Assembly: GCF_011440305.1 (NCBI RefSeq) | Contig: NZ_JAAOIW010000002.1 | Coordinates: 240,084-304,083 of the forward strand | DNA length: 64,000 bases | Direction: 5' to 3' | Source of the DNA: Paenibacillus agricola | Lineage (GTDB): Bacteria; Bacillota; Bacilli; Paenibacillales; NBRC-103111 | Part shown: in pieces, positions 26,340 to 36,143 of the stretch | How positions within the stretch are numbered: the first letter of the stretch is position 1 | How the letters are laid out: every line of letters starts with the position of its first letter | The notes under the pieces: model-generated | Database searches by the model: none | Told to the model about the DNA's origin: nothing | Seen by the model: the letters and a program-made list of their open reading frames with translations, nothing else | Translations under genes and position numbers: made by a program

Positions 26340-29300
26340 TTACTTCAGCTGTTGCATGAAGGTGGCCAGCATCTTCGCTGCTTCTTCCCGCGTAGCAGAG
26401 TCTGCTGGTGCGAAGTAAACGTCTGCCTTACCTTCAGAGCTTTTGCCGCTTACGATTCCTGCTTGCTGGGCAGCCTGAGCAGCCATCAACGCATAAGCTG
26501 GAATAGAGGATTGATCGGCGAACGGAGTTGGTATCATCGTGGCAGGCAAGGTGAACTTCAGGCTGTCTGCCAATCGAACAATCATAGTGACCACTTGGTC
26601 ACGGGTGATGCGCGCTTGCGGGTCGAACTGACCGTCCGCTACGCCATTTACGATGCCTTGTGCTGCTGACCATTCGACAGCCGCCGCGTAGTATTGATCT
26701 GCAGCAACGTCTTTAAAGCGGGTACTGGAAGGCTTACCCAGATCCGCACCAGCAATACGTGCCAGAATCAATGCGAAGTCTGCCCGCGTAATGGGTTGCT
26801 CAGGAGCAAAGGATTGATCGCTCACTCCGTTGATGATATTTCGAGCTGCCAAGTAAATGATCTGCTGCTGTGCAAAGCTGGTAGTTGTGTCCTTGAATTC
26901 CACTTTGTAGTAGCCAACGGCATACAAGGAGAAGTGCTTCACACTGAAGGTAATCAGACCTGTAGCTTGATCATACCATGCATTGGAAATCGTCTCTAGT
27001 TGTCCGCTGTCGGAGACATAATAGATAACAATTGCATTTGGGTTCTCATCCGTCTTTGGCTGATAAGGGACATTAATCTGAACATTACCACCGCCAAAAT
27101 CAGATATCTTCTTATCACCAACGGATACGGTGAAATCAAAGATCGGGCGATCCTGAATCGCAGCTGCCAGAGCCTCTCTCGATGCGGCTGGAAGCCTTGC
27201 TGTCACTTCATCCGCGCTCGTTCGATTGATCGAGACAGAAACGGGCTGATCGAGCGCTGATTGGGATACCGTGAGAATTGCGCTATGATCAAAGGATAGG
27301 GTTCCGATGCCTGTTGATAAGGTGAGCTCAGCAACGTTACTGCTAGCTAGCTGACTAAATACGGAGCCTGGCAGCTCAATCACAGCTTGCTTAGCGGTTG
27401 CAGCTACCCCGACTTTAATCTCGATGACCTTGTTGGCTTGGCCAACTTGCTCTAATGATTTCAGTACTTCCGTAACTTGCTCTGCTGTAATGGTTGCCTT
27501 GACATTCCCTTGAGCGTCAGTCTCAACCTTAGCCGATATTGTACCCTTCACTTCGTTATTGTCGGTTCCAACGACAGGAGCAGACTGAATGGGATCATTC
27601 GGTGTAGCAGAAGTGCTAGGCGCTGAATTAGAATTAGATGAATTTAGGGCAGCTACTGTTACATTTGCTTCCGCTGAGCCATAACCATCTGCACTAACTG
27701 CTCGAATAACTGCAGTCCCCGCGGTAACTGGGGTAACTGTTCCATTGACGTCCACAGTTGCTACATCCGTGTTAGAAGAGGTCCATGTGACGGTTGAGGC
27801 TCCTTCTCCGAACGGTACAACAGTCGCGGTCAACATCTGGCTTGCACGCCGAGCGGTTAAGCTAAGGGTAGTCTGATCCAGTGTCACTTTCGTAACATTC
27901 AATTGCAGTACCGAGACGGTACCGCCTACTTCATTGGCTACCAGTAGGAGCGGCAATTTCGTAGGGCTTAGCTCCGCTGGGATAAAGTCGAGACCCTCAG
28001 GGCCTGTATCGGTATTGAGGCCTGCTGTGAAATCACGTGTATTGGTGTAGTTCACGAAGATAGGCTGTTCAGGGTTCGAAATGTCATACATCATGACACC
28101 ACCGACGCGCTCCAAACCGATAAAGGCAATAGTTTTGTTGCCGGCCTTACCAACCTTTACGTCCTCCGGCTCTGGTCCTTTTTTTGTGCTGCGATTATCA
28201 AGAGTAACGTTGTTGTTGCTGGCATTAAAATTCGCAGGATAGCGCTGTCCTGTAATTTTTTCAAATGCATTGCCGCTATCATACACTTGCGCCATCGTAG
28301 CAGTATTCCAGATGGAGAATGAGCGACTGCCGTATAGATAGATGTTGTCGTTGCCCCAGCCGGTTATCGCTTCGACGCTGTCGTAAGCATTCTTGCTGGC
28401 TAGAAATACCGCGGCATCAGAACCGGGAGCCAGGCTTCCCTTGAGTTGTCCGATGCTGGAGGCATTGTTCTTGCCAGGCCATTCGGTTGCATCCCCTTCG
28501 TTGGCAGAGAGCAGATAAGATGTACCGTTCAGTGTGGCTGAAGTGATTCCGTCAGGCATGTAGATGCCCTTAAACGGCACATTCTCCAATAGTACCTTGT
28601 TATCCTTCTGCAGGTCGAGGCTGTTACCAGGAAGACTATAATCCTTCATGCCCAGCCCCTTAACAGAGGTTATCGTTTTGCTGTTGAGGTCAATGGTGGC
28701 TATGGAATTGTTTTCCTGCAAGGAGACATAAGCTTTATTCTGGTCGTCAATGATCGTAATATATTCCGGCTCAAGGTCGTAAACAGCATCTGCCTTCGTC
28801 CCTTTGCCTGCAATCTTGCCAGCGCTTGAAGCGCCGCGGATATACACGGTATCATCGATAATCGCCGGGTTGTCGAATTTCAGATGGACTACGCTGTCGT
28901 TCGTCGTATCTACAATTGTAACGCTACCCTCTGGATCTTGGCCGTCCAAGCGAGGCTCTGCCTCATTTGCAGTCAGGAGGTAACGTCCATCGATAGATGA
29001 CTTGATCATGTCTGGCTGCACACCAGCAGGATATTCCTTCAAGAGGTTTCCTGCGTAATCCAATACAAGAATTTTACCAATTTTCATGTGATCTAGCTCT
29101 TGTACTGAAACAGACACGTGCTTGGTAGTGGTATTTACATCAACGCTCGTTAAATCGCCATATAAGAAGCCATTCGTCTCAGCCAAGGTCTTCACTTGGA
29201 CGGAGGTTTCCTTTACAGGGGCAGCTCCACTAAGGTTAACAATGTCCAGTGTTGGTGGATTGCTGGCTCCGTTTACAAGATAGAACTTGCCGTTGTCCTT

Positions 29301-30482
29301 GTTGTACTTCACGATCTCCGCCACCCCGCCATCGGAGTTCGGCGCTGCAGCCTGGTAAGAGCCGATCTTGGTCACTGAGAAAATATCCGGGATTACCGGT
29401 TCTGCTACTAGGGCAGCTTGTACGTTTAACGTTAGGCTTACATTTGCAGTCGAATACACCGAATCGGTTACCGTCACGGTAACTGAATGGTTGCCTTCGG
29501 TTCCGGCAGCTGGAGTCCCGTACATGGCACCAGTGGTTGTGCCGATGCTCAAGCCGTTTGCAAGTCCGCTCGCTGTGAACGTGTAAGGTGCCGTTCCTCC
29601 ATAGACAGACAACGTCACGTTATAAGCAGTACCTACACGAGCACTATCCAGGCTGGTTGTAGCAATGCCCATAGTTTGTCCCCAAGGACCGTCCACAGAA
29701 CCTCGGGGTTTCTTCAGCTGAATATCACTGGTGCTTGCCATTTCGATGTCGAATTGGGTGAAGTCGGCTTTGTTATTATCGGTATCCGTGAAACTCTTGC
29801 GTCGAACGGATTTTTTCTTTGAAGTACCCTCATCCGATCCTGTTGGGAAGGCGGTTTCATAGCTGTTAATTGTACTTCCAGAATCGTTGCTGCCCGTGCC
29901 CAACATGTCTACATAACCTTGGGGCTTGTTTGTAAAAAGGTTATTGCTTGGTGTCGTAGCATAAAGGTTATCAATCGAACCGGTATTGCTTGTCAAGACC
30001 ACCATCATGCCTTTGTTGAGCAAATGCCCAGTGATGGTTTGATTAGCCTTTCCTGTTAAATCAATCTTCGGATTCGTTGCGGTCGTTGCATCCCCCGTAA
30101 TCAGATAAGAGGAATGAGCAGGAATCGTACCCGTTAAATTAAGCTGCTGCCAGTTGCCGGCAGGACCGGTCTTATTGGATTGCCCAGCGTAATGAAGCGA
30201 CCAACCGTTAAGATTTACTGCTTGGTTTGTTGGGTTATACAGCTCAATAAAGCTATGGGACACTAAAACGGATGGATCTGCTGCTCCCGTGCCAAACACC
30301 TGATTAATCATCACATGCGGTACAGAGACGTCATAGCTGCCTTCCGCACTATTCGGCGTACCGGGATCGGGAACTGGGGTCGAGGCTATTGCCCCCCCTG
30401 CGAGGAACAAGCTTGCAAGCAGCTCTGCGGCCAGCAGAATCCCTATAAATCTTCTAAATTTCTTTTTAAATGAGTTCTTCAA
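26340..30482 (-). CDS. SLH-anchored multidomain surface protein
   Basis: 1,380 residues from TTG 30480-30482 (AGGAG upstream). Signal peptide (about 1-34). Domains in order: lamin-tail-like (about 55-190, SFIELYNPTNQAVNLNGWSL), a putative Ig domain (about 270-360, GTAYNVTLSVYGGTAPYTFT), a large choice-of-anchor-I/alkaline-phosphatase-like propeller (about 365-880), a BIG2 domain (about 885-965, VTWTSSNTDVATVDVNG), a Ser/Asn/Pro linker, a beta-rich region, and three SLH domains (about 1195-1380, for example IINGVSDQSFAPEQPITRAD) that bind pyruvylated cell-wall polymer. Probably a secreted nuclease/phosphatase-like surface protein of the S-layer; the active site is not clear. Monocistronic, with a terminator downstream. 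Confidence 0.9.
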   Translation of the reverse strand: MKNSFKKKFRRFIGILLAAELLASLFLAGGAIASTPVPDPGTPNSAEGSYDVSVPHVMINQVFGTGAADPSVLVSHSFIELYNPTNQAVNLNGWSLHYAGQSNKTGPAGNWQQLNLTGTIPAHSSYLITGDATTATNPKIDLTGKANQTITGHLLNKGMMVVLTSNTGSIDNLYATTPSNNLFTNKPQGYVDMLGTGSNDSGSTINSYETAFPTGSDEGTSKKKSVRRKSFTDTDNNKADFTQFDIEMASTSDIQLKKPRGSVDGPWGQTMGIATTSLDSARVGTAYNVTLSVYGGTAPYTFTASGLANGLSIGTTTGAMYGTPAAGTEGNHSVTVTVTDSVYSTANVSLTLNVQAALVAEPVIPDIFSVTKIGSYQAAAPNSDGGVAEIVKYNKDNGKFYLVNGASNPPTLDIVNLSGAAPVKETSVQVKTLAETNGFLYGDLTSVDVNTTTKHVSVSVQELDHMKIGKILVLDYAGNLLKEYPAGVQPDMIKSSIDGRYLLTANEAEPRLDGQDPEGSVTIVDTTNDSVVHLKFDNPAIIDDTVYIRGASSAGKIAGKGTKADAVYDLEPEYITIIDDQNKAYVSLQENNSIATIDLNSKTITSVKGLGMKDYSLPGNSLDLQKDNKVLLENVPFKGIYMPDGITSATLNGTSYLLSANEGDATEWPGKNNASSIGQLKGSLAPGSDAAVFLASKNAYDSVEAITGWGNDNIYLYGSRSFSIWNTATMAQVYDSGNAFEKITGQRYPANFNASNNNVTLDNRSTKKGPEPEDVKVGKAGNKTIAFIGLERVGGVMMYDISNPEQPIFVNYTNTRDFTAGLNTDTGPEGLDFIPAELSPTKLPLLLVANEVGGTVSVLQLNVTKVTLDQTTLSLTARRASQMLTATVVPFGEGASTVTWTSSNTDVATVDVNGTVTPVTAGTAVIRAVSADGYGSAEANVTVAALNSSNSNSAPSTSATPNDPIQSAPVVGTDNNEVKGTISAKVETDAQGNVKATITAEQVTEVLKSLEQVGQANKVIEIKVGVAATAKQAVIELPGSVFSQLASSNVAELTLSTGIGTLSFDHSAILTVSQSALDQPVSVSINRTSADEVTARLPAASREALAAAIQDRPIFDFTVSVGDKKISDFGGGNVQINVPYQPKTDENPNAIVIYYVSDSGQLETISNAWYDQATGLITFSVKHFSLYAVGYYKVEFKDTTTSFAQQQIIYLAARNIINGVSDQSFAPEQPITRADFALILARIAGADLGKPSSTRFKDVAADQYYAAAVEWSAAQGIVNGVADGQFDPQARITRDQVVTMIVRLADSLKFTLPATMIPTPFADQSSIPAYALMAAQAAQQAGIVSGKSSEGKADVYFAPADSATREEAAKMLATFMQQLK

Positions 30483-30631
30483 ACCTTAAACACTCCTATC
30501 CTAAATAAAGATATTATGTAGAAAACACCTTCTTCATCTTAGATTAGTTATGTAAAGGGCGTTCGTGGTGTTTATTGAGATATTGTAAAAGATCCTGAGA
30601 TAGTAGAAAACGTACAGAGAGTTGGTTTAAT

Positions 30632-30638
30632 CATACTA
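30632..30638 (+). promoter_or_regulatory. Sigma-G/F-type -10 element before sspH
   Basis: CATACTA, the forespore sigma -10 consensus, 65 bp before the sspH start; the -35 region is weak. Fits the known sigma-G control of sspH in Bacillus. Confidence 0.55.
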
Positions 30639-30702
30639 AGAATAATCAGTTGTTTTTGGTAAATAATAAAATGTCGCTATATCAAACATGGAGGTCGTTA
30701 AC

Positions 30703-30882
30703 TTGAATAAACAACGAGCACAAGAAATTGTAGAATCACCCGTTATGATTGATGTAACTTACCAAGGAACACCGATCTATATTCAAAATGTTGATGAACA
30801 CAACGAAATGGCAAGAATCTATCCGCTTGGTGAGCCAGAGAATGAGCAAAGCGTCCCTTTAGACAGCTTAAATGAACAATAA
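30703..30882 (+). CDS. sspH: Small acid-soluble spore protein, H-type
   Basis: 59 residues from TTG 30703; GGAGG lies eight bases upstream. MNKQRAQEIVESPVMIDVTY then QGTPIYIQNVDEHNEMARIY is a clear match to SspH of Bacillus, which is also 59 residues. It is a minor SASP made in the forespore and present in the spore core. A forespore-type -10 box lies upstream and a terminator follows, so it is a single-gene unit. Confidence 0.95.
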   Translation: MNKQRAQEIVESPVMIDVTYQGTPIYIQNVDEHNEMARIYPLGEPENEQSVPLDSLNEQ

Positions 30883-30891
30883 AGGAACAAT

Positions 30892-30928
30892 GAAAAGAGG
30901 CCGCCTTTTAAAGGTTGCCTCTTCGTTC
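30892..30928 (+). terminator. Terminator of sspH
   Basis: GAAAAGAGGC ... GCCTCTTCGTTC hairpin. Confidence 0.6.
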
Positions 30929-31325
30929 TAATAAGTATTATAAATATTTGGGCAAGTTTCAGCAGTTGTTTGGTAAAAACAATGTGCTTTGTATCTTCCT
31001 ACTAAAGGTTGACCGTACATTCAGCAGGGCATTCTCCTGGTGGTTTAAATACCATAAGCTGAATTTTGCTGGCCAAGCTCTCTCCATTAACCGACCGCTG
31101 GCCCCATTGGCGACTACCTAAATTACTTGTATGTCTTCTAGCGTAAATGGACTTCGATATCCCATTGGATGATCCGCTTTCTCTGACCCCGGACGATGCC
31201 ATGATCCAGTTTTCCCTGCGTACAACTCCGATTTCGACCTGTTCTATTTGCTGTTGATTCCATTCCAATCGGTTGATCCTCCATCCTCAAATATCGTATA
31301 GTTATTACAAGGCGGTGGTGGTTGA
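30929..31325. other. Intergenic stretch without a convincing gene
   Basis: Open frames exist on both strands but none has a good ribosome site or recognised motif. Possibly degraded coding DNA. Confidence 0.3.
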
Positions 31326-31412
31326 ATGTTTGGATTGACAACGGCTTTATGGGTGGTTATTGGCCTTGCTATTCTTGGGGCAATCTTACTCTACGGAAAA
31401 TATAACAAGTAA
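31326..31412 (+). CDS. Tiny membrane peptide (28 aa)
   Basis: MFGLTTALWVVIGLAILGAI then LLYGKYNK, one hydrophobic helix and a basic end. A G-rich GGCGGTGG precedes the ATG. Similar in build to the 32-residue peptide at 13317. Function unknown. Confidence 0.45.
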   Translation: MFGLTTALWVVIGLAILGAILLYGKYNK

Positions 31413-31546
31413 GTCCATGTTGCTCGTTCACAATTTTTCCCCTCCATTCATGGCGAATAAATATGTCTCTGCCCTAAGAGGCAAAATATTTGATCCGGCT
31501 GCCGCACTGCATGCCAGATGGTCATTGGGAATGAGGAGGTTATATA

Positions 31547-32095
31547 ATGAAAAAGAAGATCAGCTTGTCGGGAATCATTCTACTCTTACTCGCGGGAATT
31601 GCAGCACTTACAGGCTGCTTAAACAGCCCAACGCAGGTTATCGAGCCCCAGTCCCAGTCCGCGTTGCCAGGATACGATTTTAAGCTGTCACCCCAAGAGC
31701 AAGAGGTGTACAGCCGCTTCCAGAAGGATTTAAATGAACAACATTTAAAAGAGCTAGAGCCAATCAGTATAGCCAAGGTATACATTCAGGCATCATTGGA
31801 CAATAAAAAAGAGGTGCAATACGCCCTATACACAGATCGATCAGGACATGTCCTCTGGACCAAAGAAGAGTCTGAGAAATTTACTGAAACCGGCGACCGA
31901 GTCCAAAACAAACAACAAACCCTCAAACTATTTAATAACATTGAAAAAGGAAGCTTTATTCAAACAAGTGATTTTGAAGGCTATATTGAATTTGTGCCCA
32001 GGCCAGAAGTACAAGGGGCGGAAGGAAAATCCGGCTTTCAAATGATTAAAGACGAGGACGGCATCTGGAATGTAGCGTTTCAGCCTATTCAATAA
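31547..32095 (+). CDS. Lipoprotein of unknown function
   Basis: 182 residues. Signal with lipobox LTGC (Cys about residue 24). AGGAGG seven bases before ATG. The mature part is hydrophilic, with YIQASLDNKKEVQYALYTD and SDFEGYIEFVPRPEV; no recognised domain. It shares an operon with the small membrane protein 26 bp downstream. Confidence 0.8.
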   Translation: MKKKISLSGIILLLLAGIAALTGCLNSPTQVIEPQSQSALPGYDFKLSPQEQEVYSRFQKDLNEQHLKELEPISIAKVYIQASLDNKKEVQYALYTDRSGHVLWTKEESEKFTETGDRVQNKQQTLKLFNNIEKGSFIQTSDFEGYIEFVPRPEVQGAEGKSGFQMIKDEDGIWNVAFQPIQ

Positions 32096-32121
32096 GCTTA
32101 AGGAAGAGAGGCGTGCTTTTT

Positions 32122-32358
32122 ATGAAATTGCCTTTTATATTGCTGCAGGCGCTAGGTGTATTCATTGTTTTCAAAGGTACGATGGTGCTTTTATCGGAAG
32201 TTAGAGGTGTAGATGTAACTATTTATGAGCTAGGTATCTTAATCCCGGCTAATGATCGAGGCGTTTATACGTTCGGGACGGTATTTGTTGCCATGGGACT
32301 GCTGCTGCTATTCCTTCCTGAGCTGATCAAAAAATTTACTAAAAACCAAAAAAGCTAA
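32122..32358 (+). CDS. Small two-helix membrane protein
   Basis: About 78 residues from ATG 32122; a GTG at 32113 is an alternative. Two hydrophobic helices (LPFILLQALGVFIVFKGTMV and FGTVFVAMGLLLLFLPELIK) flank a short polar loop. No family recognised. Follows the lipoprotein gene and ends in a good terminator. Confidence 0.65.
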   Translation: MKLPFILLQALGVFIVFKGTMVLLSEVRGVDVTIYELGILIPANDRGVYTFGTVFVAMGLLLLFLPELIKKFTKNQKS

Positions 32359-32380
32359 CGCAAATGGTTAGCTTTTTATT
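32349..32380 (+). terminator. Intrinsic terminator
   Basis: AAAAAGCTAAC GCAAATG GTTAGCTTTTTATTT; overlaps the last codons of the membrane protein gene. Confidence 0.85.
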
Positions 32381-32415
32381 TGCATTTCGTTTTCTTTATT
32401 TCTATTTCTTTATTT

Positions 32416-32499
32416 CTATTTGCCTTCAGATTTATTCGATTTTTTGTCCGATGTACGGGTGGTTGTATTTTTCGCAGCGTGCCCTTGCTGTTTAGCCAT
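32416..32499 (-). CDS. Small basic hydrophilic peptide (27 aa)
   Basis: ATG at 32499 with AGGAGGG eight bases upstream; MAKQQGHAAKNTTTRTSDKK then SNKSEGK and TAG. Composition recalls very small spore or DNA-associated proteins, but no family is certain. Between the convergent membrane-protein gene and lepB. Confidence 0.5.
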   Translation of the reverse strand: MAKQQGHAAKNTTTRTSDKKSNKSEGK

Positions 32500-32563
32500 G
32501 TGGTGACCCCTCCTTTTATAAGTATGGGGTTATTGTTGGTGAAAAAGGTCTTCATTATTCAAC

Positions 32564-33103
32564 TCAATTCAACCCATCCAATGCACCCATCTGGTCAAAA
32601 GGGAAATAACGAAACATCACTTTGCCCACCAATTGGCTTTTATCGACAAAAGGGGTTGGCCACAAATGGGCATCCAGGCTCTCATTGCGGTTGTCCCCCA
32701 AAAATATATATTGATCCTGAGGCACCTCAATCGGCCCGAAGGTGTAGGTCATCGTTTCTTTCACATAAGGCTCAACCACCGCTAGTCCGTTACGGTACAA
32801 TGTGCCAGCCTTAACCTCAATTGTATCTCCAGGCAGGCCGACCAGCCTTTTGACGAATCGCTCGTCTTTTTTGTCTGGAAGCGGCGGGTAGAATACCACA
32901 ACGTCACCGAATTGAAAGTCGGTCAAAGCCACCATCTTCTCAACCAATAGCTTATCCTCCAGTTGGATGGTCGGCAGCATCGATCCGGTTGGCACTCGCA
33001 TCCCCTGTGCTACAAATGTATTAAAGGTAAAGCTTACGGCTAGCGTAATCAGCAGGGACGGTACCCATTCCTTGAACCATCGTGGTATGCCCTTTCTCTT
33101 CAC
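32564..33103 (-). CDS. lepB: Type I signal peptidase
   Basis: 179 residues from GTG 33103, chosen because GGAGAGGGGG lies eight bases upstream; a TTG at 33145 would add 14 residues. One N-terminal membrane helix (about 15-33) anchors the enzyme with the catalytic domain outside. Catalytic Ser41 (VPTGSMLPT) and Lys85 (RFVKRLVGLPGD) are present, as is the box GDNRNESLDAHLWP (normally SxDSR; here SLDAH). Cleaves signal peptides of exported proteins, several of which are encoded in this window. Size matches SipS-type enzymes. Confidence 0.93.
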   Translation of the reverse strand: MKRKGIPRWFKEWVPSLLITLAVSFTFNTFVAQGMRVPTGSMLPTIQLEDKLLVEKMVALTDFQFGDVVVFYPPLPDKKDERFVKRLVGLPGDTIEVKAGTLYRNGLAVVEPYVKETMTYTFGPIEVPQDQYIFLGDNRNESLDAHLWPTPFVDKSQLVGKVMFRYFPFDQMGALDGLN

Positions 33104-33183
33104 AGCTTCGTCCCCCTCTCCCCGATTAAATACCATTAAGGACAAGTGTACAGCAGCTTAGTGAAAAAAGTGTGAAAAGCACA

Positions 33184-33657
33184 TTATTTAGGCGCGGAAG
33201 TAGGGGCAGGAGTTGCGGCCGGCGCGGCTTCTATTTTGGCGGGTGTTATATATTCTTTAAGCTGGGTACCGCCAACCTTCCATTCGATGATAATCTGCTC
33301 GGTATCCTGCCAGGAAAGCACTTTGGATTTTTCGCCTAACGTGATGGCTTGTCCAGTTTTCAGCAAATCAATGGACTCCACATAGTAGGTTAATGGAGTC
33401 TGACCCTTATGTCCTACTGTTACCGAGGCTTCAGTCAATTCTTCCAGGCCTAGAAATTGGAGTGTTGTAATTTCCTCTAAGTCTTCGCCTCCGACTATAT
33501 AATCGACCTTCACCTTCCAATGCTCGGATTGGCCTTGTAGGGTAGCAGGCTCCAATTTGACGTTTTGAGGTGCTGGTGTTGTAGCTGATGTACATCCAGC
33601 AAGGCTGGCAATCGCAAGAAATAAGGCTAATAGGGGTGTTAGCAGTTGGGTACGCAT
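33184..33657 (-). CDS. Lipoprotein of unknown function
   Basis: 157 residues from ATG 33657 (AGGAGA upstream). Lipobox LAGC after a hydrophobic core. The mature part has a beta-rich look (EHWKVKVDYIVGGEDLEEIT) and an Ala/Pro/Thr-rich tail (PAATPAPTSAPK), probably a wall-spanning or flexible end. No family recognised. Downstream of lepB in opposite order, separate gene. Confidence 0.75.
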   Translation of the reverse strand: MRTQLLTPLLALFLAIASLAGCTSATTPAPQNVKLEPATLQGQSEHWKVKVDYIVGGEDLEEITTLQFLGLEELTEASVTVGHKGQTPLTYYVESIDLLKTGQAITLGEKSKVLSWQDTEQIIIEWKVGGTQLKEYITPAKIEAAPAATPAPTSAPK

Positions 33658-33767
33658 CGCTCTAATCTTCTCCTTGTATGCTTTTTGTATTATTATCAGC
33701 TTTTGACATCGTTTATGCAAATGTCGTTAAATAGAGGGGAAGCTATTCATTCGAGGAGGGTCAACAA

Positions 33768-34700
33768 ATGAAGTATCGGAAATTGGGATCCACGAATTTA
33801 AAAGTATCCGTAATTGGCATTGGCACCTGGCAGCTTGGTGGCGAATGGGGAAAAACCTACACACAGCAAGAAGCCGACGCTATTCTGGATCAAGCCAAGG
33901 CATCAGGCATCAATCTGATCGACACTGCCGAATGCTATGGGGACCATACCTCGGAATCGCTGATTGGCAGCTATGTGGAGCGGGGCCGCCGCGAGGATTG
34001 GGTTATTGCCACGAAGTTCGGGCATCAATTCCATGAGCATATGAACCGCTCCCAATGCTGGTCGCCGCAGGAGGTAATTGGCCAACTGGAGGCCTCTTTA
34101 CGTGCGCTACGTACTGATTATATTGATCTTTACCAGTTCCATTCGGGAACGGATGAGGCCTTTGACCAAGAGGAGTTGTGGAATCTATTAAGCAAGCAGG
34201 TGGAAGCCGGAAAAATTCGCCATCTCGGCACCTCCATCGGCAGTAATGATAATATATACCAAACGCAGAAATCGAACCAAGTCGGCTCTGAAGCCATCCA
34301 AGTGATTTACAATCGGCTGGACCGCAAGCCTGAGGAGGAGGTTTTCCCAACCTGCATCGAGCAGAATTTGGGCGTATTGGCGCGGGTTCCACTGGCCAGC
34401 GGTTACTTAAGCGGCAAATATAAGCCTGGAGCGGTATTTGCCGACAATGACGTACGCAGCAGCCGTGACCAAGAGAAAACCAAGCTTGTTCTGGAGGAGG
34501 CTGCCCACATCCAGCAAAACGAGGTGCCCGAAGGGATCAATATGGCGACTTGGGCACTGGCTTGGTGCTTGAAGCATCCAGCGGTCACAGCGGTTATTCC
34601 GGGCTGCAAAAGCGCTGAGCAGGTCGTTGCCAACGCTGCGGCAGCCGAATATATATCCAATAACCACCCGCAAAGCTGGAAGCCGGGCATAGTTATATAA
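33768..34700 (+). CDS. Aldo/keto reductase
   Basis: 310 residues, TIM-barrel oxidoreductase using NADPH. Catalytic tetrad in place: Asp52 and Tyr57 (LIDTAECYG), Lys83 (IATKFGH), His125 (YQFHSG). The C-terminal VTAVIPGCKSAEQV binds the cofactor phosphate. GAGGAGG precedes the ATG. The substrate is not predictable. Followed 120 bp later by an MFS gene on the same strand. Two more intact reductases and one relic occur in the window. Confidence 0.93.
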   Translation: MKYRKLGSTNLKVSVIGIGTWQLGGEWGKTYTQQEADAILDQAKASGINLIDTAECYGDHTSESLIGSYVERGRREDWVIATKFGHQFHEHMNRSQCWSPQEVIGQLEASLRALRTDYIDLYQFHSGTDEAFDQEELWNLLSKQVEAGKIRHLGTSIGSNDNIYQTQKSNQVGSEAIQVIYNRLDRKPEEEVFPTCIEQNLGVLARVPLASGYLSGKYKPGAVFADNDVRSSRDQEKTKLVLEEAAHIQQNEVPEGINMATWALAWCLKHPAVTAVIPGCKSAEQVVANAAAAEYISNNHPQSWKPGIVI

Positions 34701-34820
34701 TCCATGTTTTTGAATAGTACCGTCCATGTAAATTGATGTCGTATCGCGGTATGCTAATCCGTGAACATATTGACGGGGCTTTCTTGCCTCTGCCGCCCTG
34801 TACGAAAGGTCTTGAAGCAG

Positions 34821-36029
34821 ATGAAAGTATCGACCCGTATTTATTTGGATGCCGGATTGCAAAATATGAAAAGTGTTTTCTTCTTTACTTTCCTTGGTGT
34901 GTTGATCGCCCGCTTAGGGGCAACCAATTTCCAAATCTCTTTATCGAATTCACTTCCGCCTCTGTTTTGTGCGCTCTCGCTGGCTTTTCTGACGCGGCAG
35001 CTCCCAGTAACCAGGGGCGTTTTTCTGATGAGCGGTTATGTTAGGCAAGGAGCCTTTTTATGCATGGCCTTCTCGGTTCTGCTGCCGAACCCGATCCCTT
35101 ACCTGATGTTTTTCTGGTCGATCAATGCTGTTTCCGTGATGATCAGCAGCGCCCAGCAGCCGGCTATTTTGCGAAAATGGGTTGCCCCCCATGAGTTCCC
35201 GCGCATATTCAGCAACAATAAAATTATCGGCATCGTTATTGTCACTATAGGCAGCTTTACGCTGGGACATTTTCTCGATATTTTCAATTGGATGTTCCCT
35301 AAAAACTATGTCATCTCCATGCTGGTGGGCTGCTTTGCGACCTTCGCGGGAATGTCGTTGATTGCTGAGCTGGCTCCCCGGGAAAAAAAGAAATTGAAGT
35401 TTACCAAGGTACGGCCCTTTCAGGAATGCGACCGGAAAACCTGGTGGATTGGGCTTAATAATACCGGTATTGCGATGGTAGGGCCTCTATTCGTTATTTA
35501 TCATGTTAATGTATTAAAGCTAACCAATGCACAAATCGCTTATTTCGTGGTGACCGCTGGTATTTTATCCACACTGCTGCTTCCTGTCGCACGCCGCCTG
35601 ATGGAGCGCTACGGCATCCTGAAGGTGTATGGGGTGGCTGTTATTGGGATGGCGCTTGCCATCATCCCCTATGGATTTATCCAGTCGTTTTGGCTGCTGC
35701 TGGTCATTCAGGGCTGGGTAGGCATGTGCCTCGCTGTCCATGAGGTATCGTCACAGACGATGATGATGAACGAAGCCTCGCGGCACCATAAAGAGATGGC
35801 CTACTTCTCCGACTTCCAATTGGTAATGAATCTCGGCAACGGGGTTGGCGCATTGCTTGCTGGGTTACTGATCGCCTTTCTGCCGATCTGGGGCTGCTTT
35901 ATCATTATTGCGATCACACGGATTCTGTTCTTCCTGACTTACCGTGCAGAGCACCATGCCGATCCTCAGGAGCAGCTTATGCTGCCGATGGTCACGGGCG
36001 GCAAGCTTAAGGATGCCGCGAAGCTGTGA
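34821..36029 (+). CDS. Major facilitator superfamily transporter
   Basis: About 402 residues from ATG 34821; upstream in-frame codons lack a site. About 11-12 hydrophobic helices in two halves with a cytoplasmic loop near RELAPREKKKLKFTKVRPF. The family moves small solutes or drugs by proton coupling; no substrate motif is recognised. It ends before a strong bidirectional terminator. May be co-transcribed with the aldo/keto reductase. Confidence 0.8.
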   Translation: MKVSTRIYLDAGLQNMKSVFFFTFLGVLIARLGATNFQISLSNSLPPLFCALSLAFLTRQLPVTRGVFLMSGYVRQGAFLCMAFSVLLPNPIPYLMFFWSINAVSVMISSAQQPAILRKWVAPHEFPRIFSNNKIIGIVIVTIGSFTLGHFLDIFNWMFPKNYVISMLVGCFATFAGMSLIAELAPREKKKLKFTKVRPFQECDRKTWWIGLNNTGIAMVGPLFVIYHVNVLKLTNAQIAYFVVTAGILSTLLLPVARRLMERYGILKVYGVAVIGMALAIIPYGFIQSFWLLLVIQGWVGMCLAVHEVSSQTMMMNEASRHHKEMAYFSDFQLVMNLGNGVGALLAGLLIAFLPIWGCFIIIAITRILFFLTYRAEHHADPQEQLMLPMVTGGKLKDAAKL

Positions 36030-36090
36030 AATGTGAGCTATGAGCTGTGAGCATCCTATATCGCATAGCCGACGCCCTTCTACTAACTCG

Positions 36091-36132
36091 AAATACCCCT
36101 CCAGACCCACTTCGTGGTCTGGAGGGGTATTA
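36091..36132. terminator. Bidirectional hairpin terminator
   Basis: AATACCCCTCCAGACC and GGTCTGGAGGGGTATT pair perfectly across CACTTCGT, between convergent genes. Confidence 0.8.
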
Positions 36133-36143
36133 ATGGTATCGGG

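Noticed and set aside
31002-31341. Minus-strand frames of 67-88 codons after sspH
   Set aside because: No good start site and no family resemblance; possibly degraded DNA.
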